Below are positions 43,013 through 52,871 of a stretch of DNA of 64,000 bases, piece by piece. The translations under genes and the position numbers were made by a program. This stretch comes from Pelagimonas varians (lineage in GTDB: Bacteria > Pseudomonadota > Alphaproteobacteria > Rhodobacterales > Rhodobacteraceae), in NCBI RefSeq assembly GCF_003208435.1, contig NZ_QKMF01000003.1, positions 248,001 to 312,000 of the forward strand, written 5' to 3'. The stretch's first letter is position 1. The number at the start of each line of letters is the position of its first letter. Under the pieces are notes generated by a model that was not told the origin of the DNA, did not search any database, and saw only the letters and a program-made list of their open reading frames with translations.

Positions 43013-45802
43013 TCAACATTGGCAAACCCATCCGTAATTGCCTCCTGTTATGTCAGTGTCTGGCCCTTTATAGGACAAGCGCTTGCTGCTGCGCGCAATT
43101 AGTATTTTCATAGCATTGCGGGACCCAGGTCCAATTTGGCCATCAAGGGCCCCACGATACACCCCGCGGGCCTGCAATAACCGCTGAACTTCACGCCCGG
43201 TATCACGGGTCCACTCGGATTGGGTGCGAAACCGTGCAATGTTGCCGCCAAGTTCCATGCTTCGCACCCAGTATGCGGCAGATTTTTGGGGATCACGCTC
43301 GGTTCCCACGCCCGCTTCATACATCTCGGCTGTCTTCGTGAGACCTTGCACAAACCCTTGTTTTGCAGCCAGTTCATACCAGCGCAGTGCCTCTGATTGG
43401 TCCAGTTGCGCCCCATAAGCACCGATTGAAAAGATCTTCCCAAGCTGCATCTGTGCTTTGATGTACCCCGTTTGCGCTGCCAAGGATAACCACCGTTTGG
43501 CTTGAACGAAGTCGGGCGCGATATCGGGGCCATTCTCGACCTTGAGCCCATTTAGATAGGTGTTGCCGACGCGGGTTTGCGCCCGCCGGCTGCCCATTTC
43601 GGCAGCAACGATGAGAAGGTCGAGCGCAAGCGACATGTCTTGTGTCGCCATGCCTTCTGTGCCGCGCCAATGCGCCATGGCAATTTCGTATTGCGCGCGC
43701 ATATCGCCAGCTGTTGCGGCCCGTTCATAAAATGCCATCGCCTTGGCCGGATCGCGGGGATATAAATCCCCTTTCGAATAGGACTGCGCTGCCAGATATA
43801 GGGCATGTGGATGGTTCAAAGCGATTGCCTGTTCCAGATGCTTTCGCGCCTGCGCGAAATCGCGCCGAACCGGCCCTGCTTCGGATACATATAAGGCGGC
43901 CAGCATGGTCATTGCGGCGCGGTCGCCTTGTGCGGCGGCTTCTTCAAGACGCGCAAAGGCTTTTTCAAAATCTTGGTCAGTGGTTATCCCGTCACGGGCA
44001 AACCGGCCAAGCGCAGTTGTTGCCGCGACATAGCCCAATTCATGGGCAATCCGGTAATAGGCATGGGCGTCGGCGTATTCGCCAGCGGCCTCAAGCGCTC
44101 GGCCCAAAGCAAAGCTTGTCGCGGCATCAGATCGGGGCTCTGCCTTGGGGGCGCGGCAAAACCCCAAAGCGGCTTCAGTATCGATGTCTTCGAAGTCTAT
44201 TGCCGGGATACCGGCCGCGCGGCCCGGATCGAAGGGGCTTGCGGTTTGTAGGATGCAACGCTCCCGCGCCTGAGGAACCAACACTTCATGGTCAGACGCA
44301 TCTGTTGCCTCTTGTGCATCGTTCAACTGCTCTAGGGCAACCGCCGCTTTGAGCGCAACATCGGTGTCGGGAAACGAAGTCTGGATGTCCAGAAGGGCGC
44401 TTCGTTGCGATGCCAAATCATCTTTTAGCAAAGCTTCGGTCAGGGCTTCCAAAGCCAGTTGATCTGTTTGCGTGTCATCTTCACGCAGGGCATCTTGCAA
44501 AGCGGCCTCAATCCGCAAGCTGGCCTGCTGGGCGCGTTGTGCAGCATCGCTACCCGGGAAATCCACCACGACCTGTTTAAGCGCGGTGTTACGCACTTGT
44601 GTATCGACCATCAAGAGGGCGTCAGTCAGCGCTTGCAGGGCTTGGCGGGCCCGACTGGCCGCTTGGTCAGTTGCCTCCACATCTTGCAGTCTTTGCCGTT
44701 CTTGTTGTTCTAGCACCAAAGCGGCACGGTTGCGCTTGAGCGCTTGTTGCGCACGTTCTGCTGGCTCCGTTTCCGGGAAGGCCGCAATGACGGTTTCCAA
44801 GGCTTTCATCCGGTCCGGTCGGGCAGGGACCTCAAGAGCGGCCGAAAATGCCGCCAGTGCTTCAAGGCGGTTGCTTTTGGCTTCTGCTTCAAGGGCCAAG
44901 CGTTCTCTCTCGGCCTGAAGATCGGCATTCTCCTGCTCCAAGCGGGCCCGGTTTGCCTCAAGGGCGTCGCCGGCCTGTTCGATGGAGACGGCTGCGGTCA
45001 AAATCGCACTATTGGCCAAAATCTTGGCCATCGGGATGCCAAAGTTGACTGATCCAGCTCTTGAGCCTGCGTTATGAAGGGCAACGACCTGTTGGAGACC
45101 GGCATCGATGATAGGGGATCCGGAATTCCCGGGCAGTGTATCGCATGTATGGCGCAGTGTGTTTCCTGCGACGGCGGGGCTATCGGCTTGGCATTTTTCA
45201 CGGCTGATGCGCTGGGCTTCCCCCATAGGGTGGCCTATGACCCACAATGGATCTCGGTCCGCGGGGACAACAGCGCTTAGCTGCAAAGCCCCAAACGTTT
45301 CATTGGCGTCCCCCCCGACAATCTGCAAAACGGAGTAGTCCAGTTCCTTACTGGTTTCGATTGGCACGGGATTTACATGAAACATTTTTGTTCCGTCTTC
45401 GATCCCGTCCCTCAGATATCCAAGGCGAAATTGAACCGCAATAATCGCACTGGCCCCCAAGCGCTTGTTTTCAATGATGCCGGGTACGCAATGGTGGTTG
45501 GTCAAAAGCCGGTTTTCTTCGACCAGAAAGGCCGTGCAAGGCGCGTGCCCTTTGTCTGTTAAAATGTCGAGCCGGCCAACAGCCCTTCCGGTTCGAGCGA
45601 AAATAGAGCGGTCCCCATAGTTGGAAACAAACTCGTTGTTGTATGTGCCTATCTGGGCTTCGAATTCAAAATCCGCAGCTGCTGATTGCCTTTGAGACAA
45701 GACCACTTGGCCAAAGCTCGAAGGATCAAAGAGAAGTAAATCTTGTGCAGGAGCTATAGAGCCTTGAGATATCAAAAGGGCCGCTAAATATTTGAAATTC
45801 AT
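43013..45802 (-). CDS. Large exported trypsin-like protease with Sel1 repeats and peptidoglycan-binding end
   Basis: This encodes 929 residues. A signal peptide (about 1-19) is followed by a trypsin-fold serine protease (about 70-265). The triad is visible: His104 in TNHHC, Asp155 in LDYSVLQ and Ser227 in GNSGSP. A coiled coil (about 285-325) follows. Next come three related segments of about 55 residues (about 325-500) sharing an FP-[ED]-[TS]-[ED]-x-A-x-[RK]-A motif. Sel1-type helical repeats lie at about 565-860 (DAHAYYRIAHELGYVAATTA and AMAFYERAATAGDMRAQYEI). The C-terminal segment VQRLLQARGVYRGALDGQIG is a peptidoglycan-binding type 1 motif. It probably acts in the periplasm near the cell wall. 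Confidence 0.87.
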   Translation of the reverse strand: MNFKYLAALLISQGSIAPAQDLLLFDPSSFGQVVLSQRQSAAADFEFEAQIGTYNNEFVSNYGDRSIFARTGRAVGRLDILTDKGHAPCTAFLVEENRLLTNHHCVPGIIENKRLGASAIIAVQFRLGYLRDGIEDGTKMFHVNPVPIETSKELDYSVLQIVGGDANETFGALQLSAVVPADRDPLWVIGHPMGEAQRISREKCQADSPAVAGNTLRHTCDTLPGNSGSPIIDAGLQQVVALHNAGSRAGSVNFGIPMAKILANSAILTAAVSIEQAGDALEANRARLEQENADLQAERERLALEAEAKSNRLEALAAFSAALEVPARPDRMKALETVIAAFPETEPAERAQQALKRNRAALVLEQQERQRLQDVEATDQAASRARQALQALTDALLMVDTQVRNTALKQVVVDFPGSDAAQRAQQASLRIEAALQDALREDDTQTDQLALEALTEALLKDDLASQRSALLDIQTSFPDTDVALKAAVALEQLNDAQEATDASDHEVLVPQARERCILQTASPFDPGRAAGIPAIDFEDIDTEAALGFCRAPKAEPRSDAATSFALGRALEAAGEYADAHAYYRIAHELGYVAATTALGRFARDGITTDQDFEKAFARLEEAAAQGDRAAMTMLAALYVSEAGPVRRDFAQARKHLEQAIALNHPHALYLAAQSYSKGDLYPRDPAKAMAFYERAATAGDMRAQYEIAMAHWRGTEGMATQDMSLALDLLIVAAEMGSRRAQTRVGNTYLNGLKVENGPDIAPDFVQAKRWLSLAAQTGYIKAQMQLGKIFSIGAYGAQLDQSEALRWYELAAKQGFVQGLTKTAEMYEAGVGTERDPQKSAAYWVRSMELGGNIARFRTQSEWTRDTGREVQRLLQARGVYRGALDGQIGPGSRNAMKILIARSSKRLSYKGPDTDITGGNYGWVCQC

Positions 45803-46223
45803 TTATATATCCTGCGAATGAGTGGCGGTGTATCGAACTGGTTTATTAAAAATGTACCCTGTTGAATTCTCGGATGTTGCCCAAACGAACATGTTTTTCT
45901 GATAAGAACGAGAGAAATTTCCCTACATGTTTTTGAACGTAGCATAAACTTCAGCCAACTAAACAAACACTGTTGGTCCGACCCTAGAATACTCCGTATT
46001 CACTGCGAAAAGTCCAGTGTTCTGTCCGGATCGGAGTGTCAACATTGAGCCACGCCCGAAATTCGCCCTCTGGCACAAGCTGCAAGGTTCTGGCTTGGCG
46101 GAGAATGACTTGCCGTGGTCTATTGGCACAGAGGTGCCCCGCATGGGATCAGCGGTTGCATCGACGATCCTGAAAACCTCGGTAGAAAACTGCGCCGGTC
46201 GGAACATTGCAAAGGCAATGGGG
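45803..46223. other. 421-base gap between protease and GNAT genes
   Basis: It contains an AT-rich stretch (about 45800-45960) that should hold the protease promoter, then about 250 bases of mixed composition after the GNAT stop. No supported gene, tRNA or repeat is seen. Confidence 0.45.
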
Positions 46224-46652
46224 TCACATAACGGGACACTTCAGAAACCAGCGCTGATGGCCAAGCGGCACTTGCGGACCTTGGTTTTGCAAAGTGCCAA
46301 AAACGTCGAAGCCCAACCCGGTGTAGAACCGCATTGCATCGTTGTCGGATGTATCAAGCCACGCGCTGTGGCATCCCAGTTCCTTGGCGCGGCTGAGGGC
46401 GTCGACGACAAGGGCCCGACCATACCCCTGCCGCCGCATTTCCGGAGCGACCCAAATGACTTTGATCAGCAGCCATCCGTAAGAAGTTGACCCACTGAGA
46501 CCCGCAACAAGGGTGCCGTCAGCGTCGCTGACAGACAATGTGATTGCTTCGTTCCGGCCTTGGCGAGCGCGGTGCCGTAAATCGGCGAGAAGGGCGGCTT
46601 CGATGTCCTTGGCGACGTTCGACGCCGCAGCTTCGATGGCGTGCATTGCCAT
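46224..46652 (-). CDS. GNAT-family N-acetyltransferase
   Basis: This encodes 142 residues. The acetyl-CoA-binding motif A is VIWVAPEMRRQGYGRALVVD (about 68-87), with the R-R-x-G-x-G/A loop. The later motif B segment is AMRFYTGLGFDVFGTL. The substrate is not predictable. It starts 3 bases after the stop of the isomerase gene, so it is the last gene of the operon that begins with the binding protein at 52759. Its role in that pathway is unclear. Confidence 0.88.
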   Translation of the reverse strand: MAMHAIEAAASNVAKDIEAALLADLRHRARQGRNEAITLSVSDADGTLVAGLSGSTSYGWLLIKVIWVAPEMRRQGYGRALVVDALSRAKELGCHSAWLDTSDNDAMRFYTGLGFDVFGTLQNQGPQVPLGHQRWFLKCPVM

Positions 46653-46655
46653 CGT

Positions 46656-47342
46656 TTAGGCCAACCACCTTTCATAGTCGCTCACAAGCAAATGCGTTGG
46701 CGGCACATCTTCTTCGATATTTGCAAAGCGGCCGATGGGTTCGCGAAAAATGTTGTCGGTTTCGTCGTCGTTCACGGTGCTGACTTCGCCGATCAGCACA
46801 TCGCCGCCTTCACCCCAAAAGGCGTGCCAGTCGCCCGGCATCAGCGTGACGCTTTCACCGGGGGCCAGCTTTAGCTTTTGACCCGCTGAAAAGTCGGTGC
46901 GAATACCGTCACAAAGCACTGTGCCGCCCTTGTCTTCGGCAAAGCGCCCGTGATCGTCGGAGCCGTAGAGTTCGACCACCAGCGTAGCCCCGCCGCGGTT
47001 GATGATATCTTCGGCCTTAAGGGCGTGCGTGTGCATCGGGCTAAGCTGGTCTTGCTTTGAAATCAGCAGCTTTTCAGCATAACACATGCCACCGCCACGC
47101 TGTAGATCGGCCAGACGGCCATTGCGTAGGGTGAACAAGAACAGCCCCATCTTGTCGTAGTCCCCAGCACCGTAATCTGTGATGTCCCAACCGCAGCGCG
47201 CGTCGATCACGTTGCGCGCGATGTCTTTGCGTGCGGCGAACTCCTCCGGCGTCCAGTAGGCAAAAGGCGGCAGGGTAAAGCCGTATTTGCGCATCAAATC
47301 ATCGGCTTCAGCCATGATCGAGTTGATGGTCGAACGTTTCAT
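46656..47342 (-). CDS. D-lyxose/D-mannose isomerase family protein
   Basis: This encodes 228 residues of the cupin-type D-lyxose ketol-isomerase family. Landmarks are GWDITDYGAGDYDKMGLFLF, the metal-binding MHTHALKAEDIINRGG with its His-x-His and Glu, and LMPGDWHAFWGEGGDVLIGE with another His and Glu. Members interconvert D-lyxose/D-xylulose and D-mannose/D-fructose in the cytoplasm. Its start overlaps the glycosidase stop (ATGA). Coupled to a glycosidase that could release mannose, it would turn mannose into fructose (inference). Confidence 0.87.
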   Translation of the reverse strand: MKRSTINSIMAEADDLMRKYGFTLPPFAYWTPEEFAARKDIARNVIDARCGWDITDYGAGDYDKMGLFLFTLRNGRLADLQRGGGMCYAEKLLISKQDQLSPMHTHALKAEDIINRGGATLVVELYGSDDHGRFAEDKGGTVLCDGIRTDFSAGQKLKLAPGESVTLMPGDWHAFWGEGGDVLIGEVSTVNDDETDNIFREPIGRFANIEEDVPPTHLLVSDYERWLA

Positions 47343-48616
47343 GCGGCAACCTCATGTGTTTTGAGGATTTCGATTACCATAGCAGCGGTCCAGGTGAATT
47401 GATCGCCGCCACAGGGCTCTGCAGTTATAGGGTCGTAATACTCGGCAAAACCACTTTTTTCGATCAAACGCAGGCAGTCGGTGTTGATCCTGTCTGCCAT
47501 GGCAGTTTCACCGCAGTGTTCGAGACCATCGGAAATCATGTAGTTCACGATGAGCCAAACCGGCCCACGCCAATATCTTAGCCCATCGAATTCCGGTGCC
47601 GTCGGATCATGGCTCGGCACAAGGAAAGTGCAGTTTTCGGCAAGTACGGAAATCCGCGCAGATATTGCCTTGGCGCGATTTTGCGGGATGGGGGCAAAAG
47701 CTGCAAGGATACCGCCAATCGACGGGCTCTCGACCAGCGCGTCCACTACTCGGTCGTGGCAAAGGTATTGACCCTGTGCGTCGCTCCAAAGGCTTTCCAT
47801 CGCCGCGATGCCCTTGTCTGCCAAGGCGCGGGATTGTGCGGCAATAGTGGTTTCGCCAAGGGTGTCGGCGAGATCCGCGAGATCGGCACAAGACCGGATC
47901 AAGATCGCGTTGAATCCGGGATCGACAATCTGGAACGGAGAGGCGTCGTGCAGTTTGGAGTTGTCCCAACCCAGACTGCGGAACTTTTGAACAAGCCAGA
48001 TGTAGCGTTTGTACTGCTCGTCCGTGGGCCGGTGTGCGGGGTTTGCGTGGCTGGTATCCCGGCGCGTGAAGGGCAGGACGCCGTCCGTTGGCACCCGCTC
48101 GAACGCTGCGTCCCAGTCAACGGAGTTATCGCGCCCGCTTTCCCAAGGATGGATGATGGCCACAAGGCCGGTGCCCTGCGGATCCCGGTTGGCAAAGAAC
48201 CACTGGTGCCATGCGTGAATTCTTGGCAGCAGCGCGCGGGCCTTTTCAGCTGCCAAAGCTTTGTCTTCGGCCCGGTCAAAAATCCTGCGTGCCGCAAAAC
48301 CGGCGACGGGGGGCTGTGTTATGCCAGACGTCGGCACCTTGCGACCGGTAGACCAGACATCCGGTCCGGGAAAATAACCGTCGTCCAGCTCATGGAAGAT
48401 GATATGCGGCACCATACCATCCTCCCATTGATGCGCCAAAAGCGTTTCAATTTCGGTCCAGGCACGAGCTTCGTCAAAATGGGCAAAGCCAAGCGCACTT
48501 AGTGCGCTGTCCCAGTTCCATTGAAACGGATAAAGCCCATGGGTTGGTACGGTATAGGAGCCGCGATCATTGCGGCGCAGAACGGCTTTGGCCTGTTCAA
48601 TCATTTCTTGTGTCAT
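47339..48616 (-). CDS. GH63-like glycosidase (mannosylglycerate/glucosylglycerate hydrolase-like)
   Basis: This encodes 425 residues without a signal peptide, an (alpha/alpha)6-barrel enzyme. Landmarks shared with the MGH-like group are TVPTHGLYPFQWNWDSALSA, HPWESGRDNSVDWD, YWRGPVWLIVNYMI and GGDQFTWTAA. Characterised members cleave mannosylglycerate or glucosylglycerate in the cytoplasm. The isomerase gene directly downstream favours a mannosyl substrate. It lies 9 bases after the ATPase gene in an operon with a complete sugar importer. Alternatives are other small alpha-glycosides. Confidence 0.82.
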   Translation of the reverse strand: MTQEMIEQAKAVLRRNDRGSYTVPTHGLYPFQWNWDSALSALGFAHFDEARAWTEIETLLAHQWEDGMVPHIIFHELDDGYFPGPDVWSTGRKVPTSGITQPPVAGFAARRIFDRAEDKALAAEKARALLPRIHAWHQWFFANRDPQGTGLVAIIHPWESGRDNSVDWDAAFERVPTDGVLPFTRRDTSHANPAHRPTDEQYKRYIWLVQKFRSLGWDNSKLHDASPFQIVDPGFNAILIRSCADLADLADTLGETTIAAQSRALADKGIAAMESLWSDAQGQYLCHDRVVDALVESPSIGGILAAFAPIPQNRAKAISARISVLAENCTFLVPSHDPTAPEFDGLRYWRGPVWLIVNYMISDGLEHCGETAMADRINTDCLRLIEKSGFAEYYDPITAEPCGGDQFTWTAAMVIEILKTHEVAA

Positions 48617-48625
48617 GGTGCTTTC

Positions 48626-49669
48626 TCAGGCGACGGCCAGTGTGGTTTCGGGATCGAACCAGCGCACGCGGTCAGATTGGGGGGCAAGGGTCAGGGTCTG
48701 ACCGGGTTTCACGACGGTGTCGCTGTCGAGGATAACACGAAACTGCGCCTCGTCGATCTGGCAGGTCACAAGCAAATGCGCGCCAAGCGGTTCGACGATT
48801 TTCGCTGTGGCAACAAGCCCGTGTTCGGCGGGGGCCATGTCCTCTGGCCTGATTGCGAATTGCAGGCCGGCCTTGTCGGTGTTTGGCCCATCAAATGTCT
48901 GGCCAGAGACCTGCCATTTGCCAGCGCCCGCAGGGGTGGCAGGCAAGAAGTTCATAGGCGGGTTGCCGATGAAGCTGGCGACAAATTTGGCCGCAGGATC
49001 GCGGTAAACCTCGATGGGGGATGCAGCCTGAACAATATTGCCTTCGTGCATGACGCTGATGCGGTCGGCCATGCTCATTGCTTCGACTTGATCGTGGGTC
49101 ACGTAGATCGCAGTTGTCTTGCTTTCTGCCAGCACGCCCTTGAGTTCGGCACGCATCTCCATCCGGAGCAGCGCATCAAGGTTCGACAAAGGTTCATCCA
49201 TCAAGATCACATCGGGTTCCATCGCTAGGGCGCGGGCTACGGCGACGCGCTGACGCTGTCCACCGGACAGTTCGCCCGAATATCGCTTGAGCAGCATTTC
49301 AATGTGCATCAGCCCTGCCACACGTTCCACTCTTTGCGTCACCTCGTCATTGGGTAACTTCTGCATGCGCAGGCCAAAGCCGATATTTTCAAACACGGTA
49401 AGGTGCGGAAAGACGGCATAGTTCTGGAAAACCATCGCGATGCCGCGATCTTTGGGTGACAGGTGGTCGATCCGTTTGCCGCCGATCCAGACCTCTCCGG
49501 ATGTGGCGGTCTCCAACCCTGCAATGATCCGCAGCAAGGTGGATTTTCCGCAACCGGACGCCCCCAGCAGGACCATGAATTCTTGGTCTGCAATGGTCAG
49601 GTTGATGTTGTTCAGCGCTTGATAGGCACCGAAGGACTTTGCGACGTTTTTGATCTGGATTTCGGCCAT
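48626..49669 (-). CDS. Sugar ABC transporter ATP-binding protein (UgpC/MsmK type)
   Basis: This encodes 347 residues from the ATG at 49667-49669 (MAEIQIKNVAKSFG). The longer frame to 49720 overlaps the permease. Walker A GASGCGKS is at 36-43, the signature LSGGQ at 134-138, Walker B VILMDEP at 154-160, and the C-terminal OB-fold includes FAIRPEDMAP. It drives the two permeases encoded just upstream. Confidence 0.93.
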   Translation of the reverse strand: MAEIQIKNVAKSFGAYQALNNINLTIADQEFMVLLGASGCGKSTLLRIIAGLETATSGEVWIGGKRIDHLSPKDRGIAMVFQNYAVFPHLTVFENIGFGLRMQKLPNDEVTQRVERVAGLMHIEMLLKRYSGELSGGQRQRVAVARALAMEPDVILMDEPLSNLDALLRMEMRAELKGVLAESKTTAIYVTHDQVEAMSMADRISVMHEGNIVQAASPIEVYRDPAAKFVASFIGNPPMNFLPATPAGAGKWQVSGQTFDGPNTDKAGLQFAIRPEDMAPAEHGLVATAKIVEPLGAHLLVTCQIDEAQFRVILDSDTVVKPGQTLTLAPQSDRVRWFDPETTLAVA

Positions 49670-49698
49670 TTTTAAGGTTCCTTTTCTAGTCGCGCCGC

Positions 49699-50538
49699 CT
49701 AGCGGTTCGCGATGCCCCACATGGCAAAGAGATATTTACGCACGGCAAAGATGAAAATCAGCGCGGGTACGACGAGGATAAAGCCGCCTGCAAACTTCAG
49801 GTGCAGGGGAGAGGTGTCGAGGTTTTGCAGCAAGAAGGCCGTAAGTGTGCGGTTTTCAATCGTCAGAACGGCGGCGGCGAAAACTTCGTTCCACGAGATC
49901 ACGAAGGCAAAGATCGCCGAAGCTGTGATACCGGGCAATATCAGTGGCAGCACTACTTTGGTAAAGGCCGTGAGCCGTGTACATCCCAGGGTCCATGCGG
50001 CTTCTTCCAGCTCAATCGGGATTCCCGAAAAAAGGGAGAAGGTAATCAGCACCGCAAATGGGATCGCCAGAGTGGTGTGAACCAAGGCCAGCCCGAACGC
50101 TGTATCGTCCAACCCGGTCTGGATAAACATCACCGCCAAGGGCAAAGCCAGCAAGGGCAGGGGGAAGGCCCGTGTCAGAAGGATCAGCAACCGAAACAAA
50201 CCTTTGCCGGGGAATTCGAACCGTGACAGCGCATAACCCGCCGGTGCGCCGATGATAATCGACATGACCATGGTCATCAGCGCCACAATCACCGAATTTT
50301 TCAGCGCTGTGAGCATTCCTTCGAAGCCAGCAAAGAACTGCAAGCTGCTAAAATCGAATTCAGGGACAAACGATTTAGGAAAGCTATTAACGGCCTCTGG
50401 CGAGGACAGCGTGTTGATCAGCAGAAAATAGATCGGCACGATGACCCAAGCGCAGAGGAAGGCAACAGAGGCAATATACAAGTATCGACCTGATTTGCGT
50501 GTGTCGGCGGACATGCCGACGGCAGTTGCATCGGTCAT
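49699..50538 (-). CDS. Carbohydrate ABC transporter permease (MalG type)
   Basis: This encodes 279 residues with six membrane segments. The EAA loop GIPIELEEAAWTLGCTRLTA is at about 170-190. Its start overlaps the stop of the other permease gene (ATGA at 50535-50538). It belongs to the CUT1 sugar importer of the proposed mannosylglycerate operon. Confidence 0.92.
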   Translation of the reverse strand: MTDATAVGMSADTRKSGRYLYIASVAFLCAWVIVPIYFLLINTLSSPEAVNSFPKSFVPEFDFSSLQFFAGFEGMLTALKNSVIVALMTMVMSIIIGAPAGYALSRFEFPGKGLFRLLILLTRAFPLPLLALPLAVMFIQTGLDDTAFGLALVHTTLAIPFAVLITFSLFSGIPIELEEAAWTLGCTRLTAFTKVVLPLILPGITASAIFAFVISWNEVFAAAVLTIENRTLTAFLLQNLDTSPLHLKFAGGFILVVPALIFIFAVRKYLFAMWGIANR

Positions 50539-51389
50539 ATCGAGGCTCCTTTCGGGACGCGGAGGATGCGCAAGATGATGAGGGTGAAGCCAATAGAGAT
50601 GGCAAGGATGATCAAAGCCATTGCCGCAGCGGCACCAGAGTTGAGAAGATCAAACTGGTAGGCATAGGTTTCGCCCATCAAAACGGGGAAGAGTGTGCCA
50701 CCAAGGGCCGCGACCACGGCAAAAATCTCGAACGCAAGGATCACGCGCAGGACAAGCGCCGTTTGCAAGCTGGGACGAAGCATGGGGAATGTGATGCGTG
50801 TAAACTGCTTCCACTTGGAGGCACCAAAGACATCAGCGGCTTCATAATATTCCTTGGGAATAAGGCCGATACCGGCAACAAGGATCACAAGCATAATCGC
50901 AGTGGCGCGCCAGATTTCGGCCAAAGCGATGGCGACGAATACGATCCAGGGGTTCTGATAGGTCAAAAAGTTGACCGGCTTGTCAATGACACCCATGCCA
51001 TTGAGCATGGAGTTCAAAAAGCCGGATTGTTCGAAGATTGCCAGCCAGATGATACCGGCGGCCAGATCGGAAATGCCAAGCGGGATGGTCCAGATATAGA
51101 GAACCATATCACGGCCCTTTTCCATCTTGCTGACCATTGTCGCCATCAAAAGCGCCAGCGCAAGTTGGATCGGAACAACAGCCGCAGCCAGAAGCAGGGT
51201 GTTTTTCAACGAGATTGGAAATTTCCAGTAGTCAACAACTTCGCGGAAGTTGTCCAAAGACCAGCCGCCCTCGGAAGACCCAAAGGCCTGTTGGGACACC
51301 AAAACAAACGGATAGATAAAGAACAGACACAAAAAGAGAGTGACTGGTAAGATCAGCACGTAAGGCAATATGCGAGCGTTCAAGAGCAT
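50535..51389 (-). CDS. Sugar ABC transporter permease (MalF type)
   Basis: This encodes 284 residues from the ATG at 51387-51389 (MLLNARILPYV), preceded by GAAGGAGTG; the frame to 51455 runs into the intergenic hairpin. There are six membrane segments and an EAA loop (IPKEYYEAADVFGASKWKQF). It follows the binding-protein gene after 101 bases that contain a strong hairpin. Confidence 0.92.
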   Translation of the reverse strand: MLLNARILPYVLILPVTLFLCLFFIYPFVLVSQQAFGSSEGGWSLDNFREVVDYWKFPISLKNTLLLAAAVVPIQLALALLMATMVSKMEKGRDMVLYIWTIPLGISDLAAGIIWLAIFEQSGFLNSMLNGMGVIDKPVNFLTYQNPWIVFVAIALAEIWRATAIMLVILVAGIGLIPKEYYEAADVFGASKWKQFTRITFPMLRPSLQTALVLRVILAFEIFAVVAALGGTLFPVLMGETYAYQFDLLNSGAAAAMALIILAISIGFTLIILRILRVPKGASI

Positions 51390-51443
51390 CACTCCTTCTT
51401 TGCGCCAGTGGCGCGGTCTCGAATTTGGGATGGGGGGGGAAGC

Positions 51444-51466
51444 GTCCGGGCCCATTTGGCCCGGAC
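51444..51466 (-). terminator. Intercistronic hairpin after the binding-protein gene
   Basis: A perfect 9-bp GC-rich stem (GTCCGGGCC at 51444-51452 with GGCCCGGAC at 51458-51466) has a 5-base loop and no T-run. It lies 24 bases after the binding-protein stop and before the first permease gene. It probably stabilises the upstream transcript or reduces read-through rather than fully ending transcription. Confidence 0.6.
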
Positions 51467-51490
51467 ATAGGCTGTTGTCAGCCTATTCGA

Positions 51491-52759
51491 TTACTCAACG
51501 GGGCACGCACCGTCAGATGGTGCATCGGGGGCCCAGCAAGGGGCGCCTGTCTCTTCCATGATGCCGGCCAAAGTGCCTTTTTGGTCGTCCAGAACCATCC
51601 GGATGTCTTGCCCGCCCAGAATGATACGTTCGAACGTGTCAACGAAGACGCGATTGAAATCACCGCCTTTGTCGCCAAGACCTGCTGGCAGCAAGCCGGG
51701 GTTGGCATCTGCTGCACCGCTCATCTTTGCAACAGCTGCACCCGCCGCCTGTACCGATGGCGGAAGATCATCTGGAAGCTCTACATCCACAACCGGGAAG
51801 AAGCTTGTAGCGCGCAGCGTTGCGATCTGCGTTTCAGGCTTAAGCATGTAGCTGACCAAAGCTTTGGCCGCGTCCATGTCCGGGGCTGTCGAAGGAATGG
51901 CAACACCCGCAAGAACTGGCATGAAGCCACGACCTGATGGGCCAGCGGGCGCCGGGAACGCGACAAAATCGTCAGGACGTTCGTTGAAGGCACCTGCCAG
52001 ACGTGACGTATGATCGAAGACGATCCACGCGTCGCCGGACAACAGCTGTTCTTGCATAAACGAGAAGTTTGTGGACGCAGGGTTTGTGTGTGACCAAAGT
52101 TCTGCAAACTTTTCCCAAGCCACGACAGCTTCGTCAGAGGCAAATGTCCGTACGACACCGTTGGTGTAGGACGGGTACAGGTAACCTTGGAAGAAGCGGT
52201 GCTTCAGACCATCTGGACCTGCTGGAAAGCCAAACTTGGCCTCGCCGGTTGCTTCTTGAACATTCGCTGCCCAAGCAATCAACTGGTCATAGCTCAGCGC
52301 ATCGATGTCTGCGCCTTCTGGCAAGTATTGCAACGCTTCTTTGTTTGCGGCCATGATGTAGCTGGCTTGCATCCACGGGATGTACTGCATCTGGTCAGTG
52401 CCCAGCTTGGCAAGATTGTTGAAGGTATCGCTGCTTGACATTGCGCCGAGGTCGCTCAGATCGACAAGGGTTGCAGGGTCCATCGCCGAATAGTCACCGT
52501 GCAACGCACCAAGAACACCAATTGAGCCGGAGCCCGCCTGAAGTTCGGCGTTCAAACGCGTGATCCACGGGCCACCGTCATTGGGTTGATAGTCAACACC
52601 GTCAGCGAAACCGGACAGAACCTGTTCGCGCATGGCTTGGGCTTCTTCGACGGGCTTGGCCTGTGTGGACCAGAACAATGTCTCGGCCTGCGCTGCGACT
52701 GCGACGCAAGACAGGGCGATGCCGGATACTGCACCAGTAAATTTTGAACGTAGGGTCAT
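51491..52759 (-). CDS. Extracellular sugar-binding protein (family 1)
   Basis: This encodes 422 residues with GGGAGGAAT before the ATG. The signal peptide is about 1-25 (cut near AAQAE). The two-lobed binding fold covers the rest. The C-terminal tail contains two cysteines (GAPCWAPDAPSDGACPV), which could form a disulfide. It is the first gene of the operon, facing the lacI-type gene, with one of two near-identical operators 113 bases upstream. Confidence 0.92.
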   Translation of the reverse strand: MTLRSKFTGAVSGIALSCVAVAAQAETLFWSTQAKPVEEAQAMREQVLSGFADGVDYQPNDGGPWITRLNAELQAGSGSIGVLGALHGDYSAMDPATLVDLSDLGAMSSSDTFNNLAKLGTDQMQYIPWMQASYIMAANKEALQYLPEGADIDALSYDQLIAWAANVQEATGEAKFGFPAGPDGLKHRFFQGYLYPSYTNGVVRTFASDEAVVAWEKFAELWSHTNPASTNFSFMQEQLLSGDAWIVFDHTSRLAGAFNERPDDFVAFPAPAGPSGRGFMPVLAGVAIPSTAPDMDAAKALVSYMLKPETQIATLRATSFFPVVDVELPDDLPPSVQAAGAAVAKMSGAADANPGLLPAGLGDKGGDFNRVFVDTFERIILGGQDIRMVLDDQKGTLAGIMEETGAPCWAPDAPSDGACPVE

Positions 52760-52871
52760 GATTCCTCCCAGAATTTAAAAGCGGGTCTGGCCTCCCCGCC
52801 AGCACCCATCATTGTCGATTCCGAAAAGATCATGAAGGCCATGTTCGAATCGGTTCGATTGGTGAAAATAT

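Noticed and set aside
43642-44352. A 236-codon plus-strand open frame
   Set aside because: It is antisense to the Sel1 part of the protease gene, and its Arg/Pro-rich product is typical of a shadow frame.
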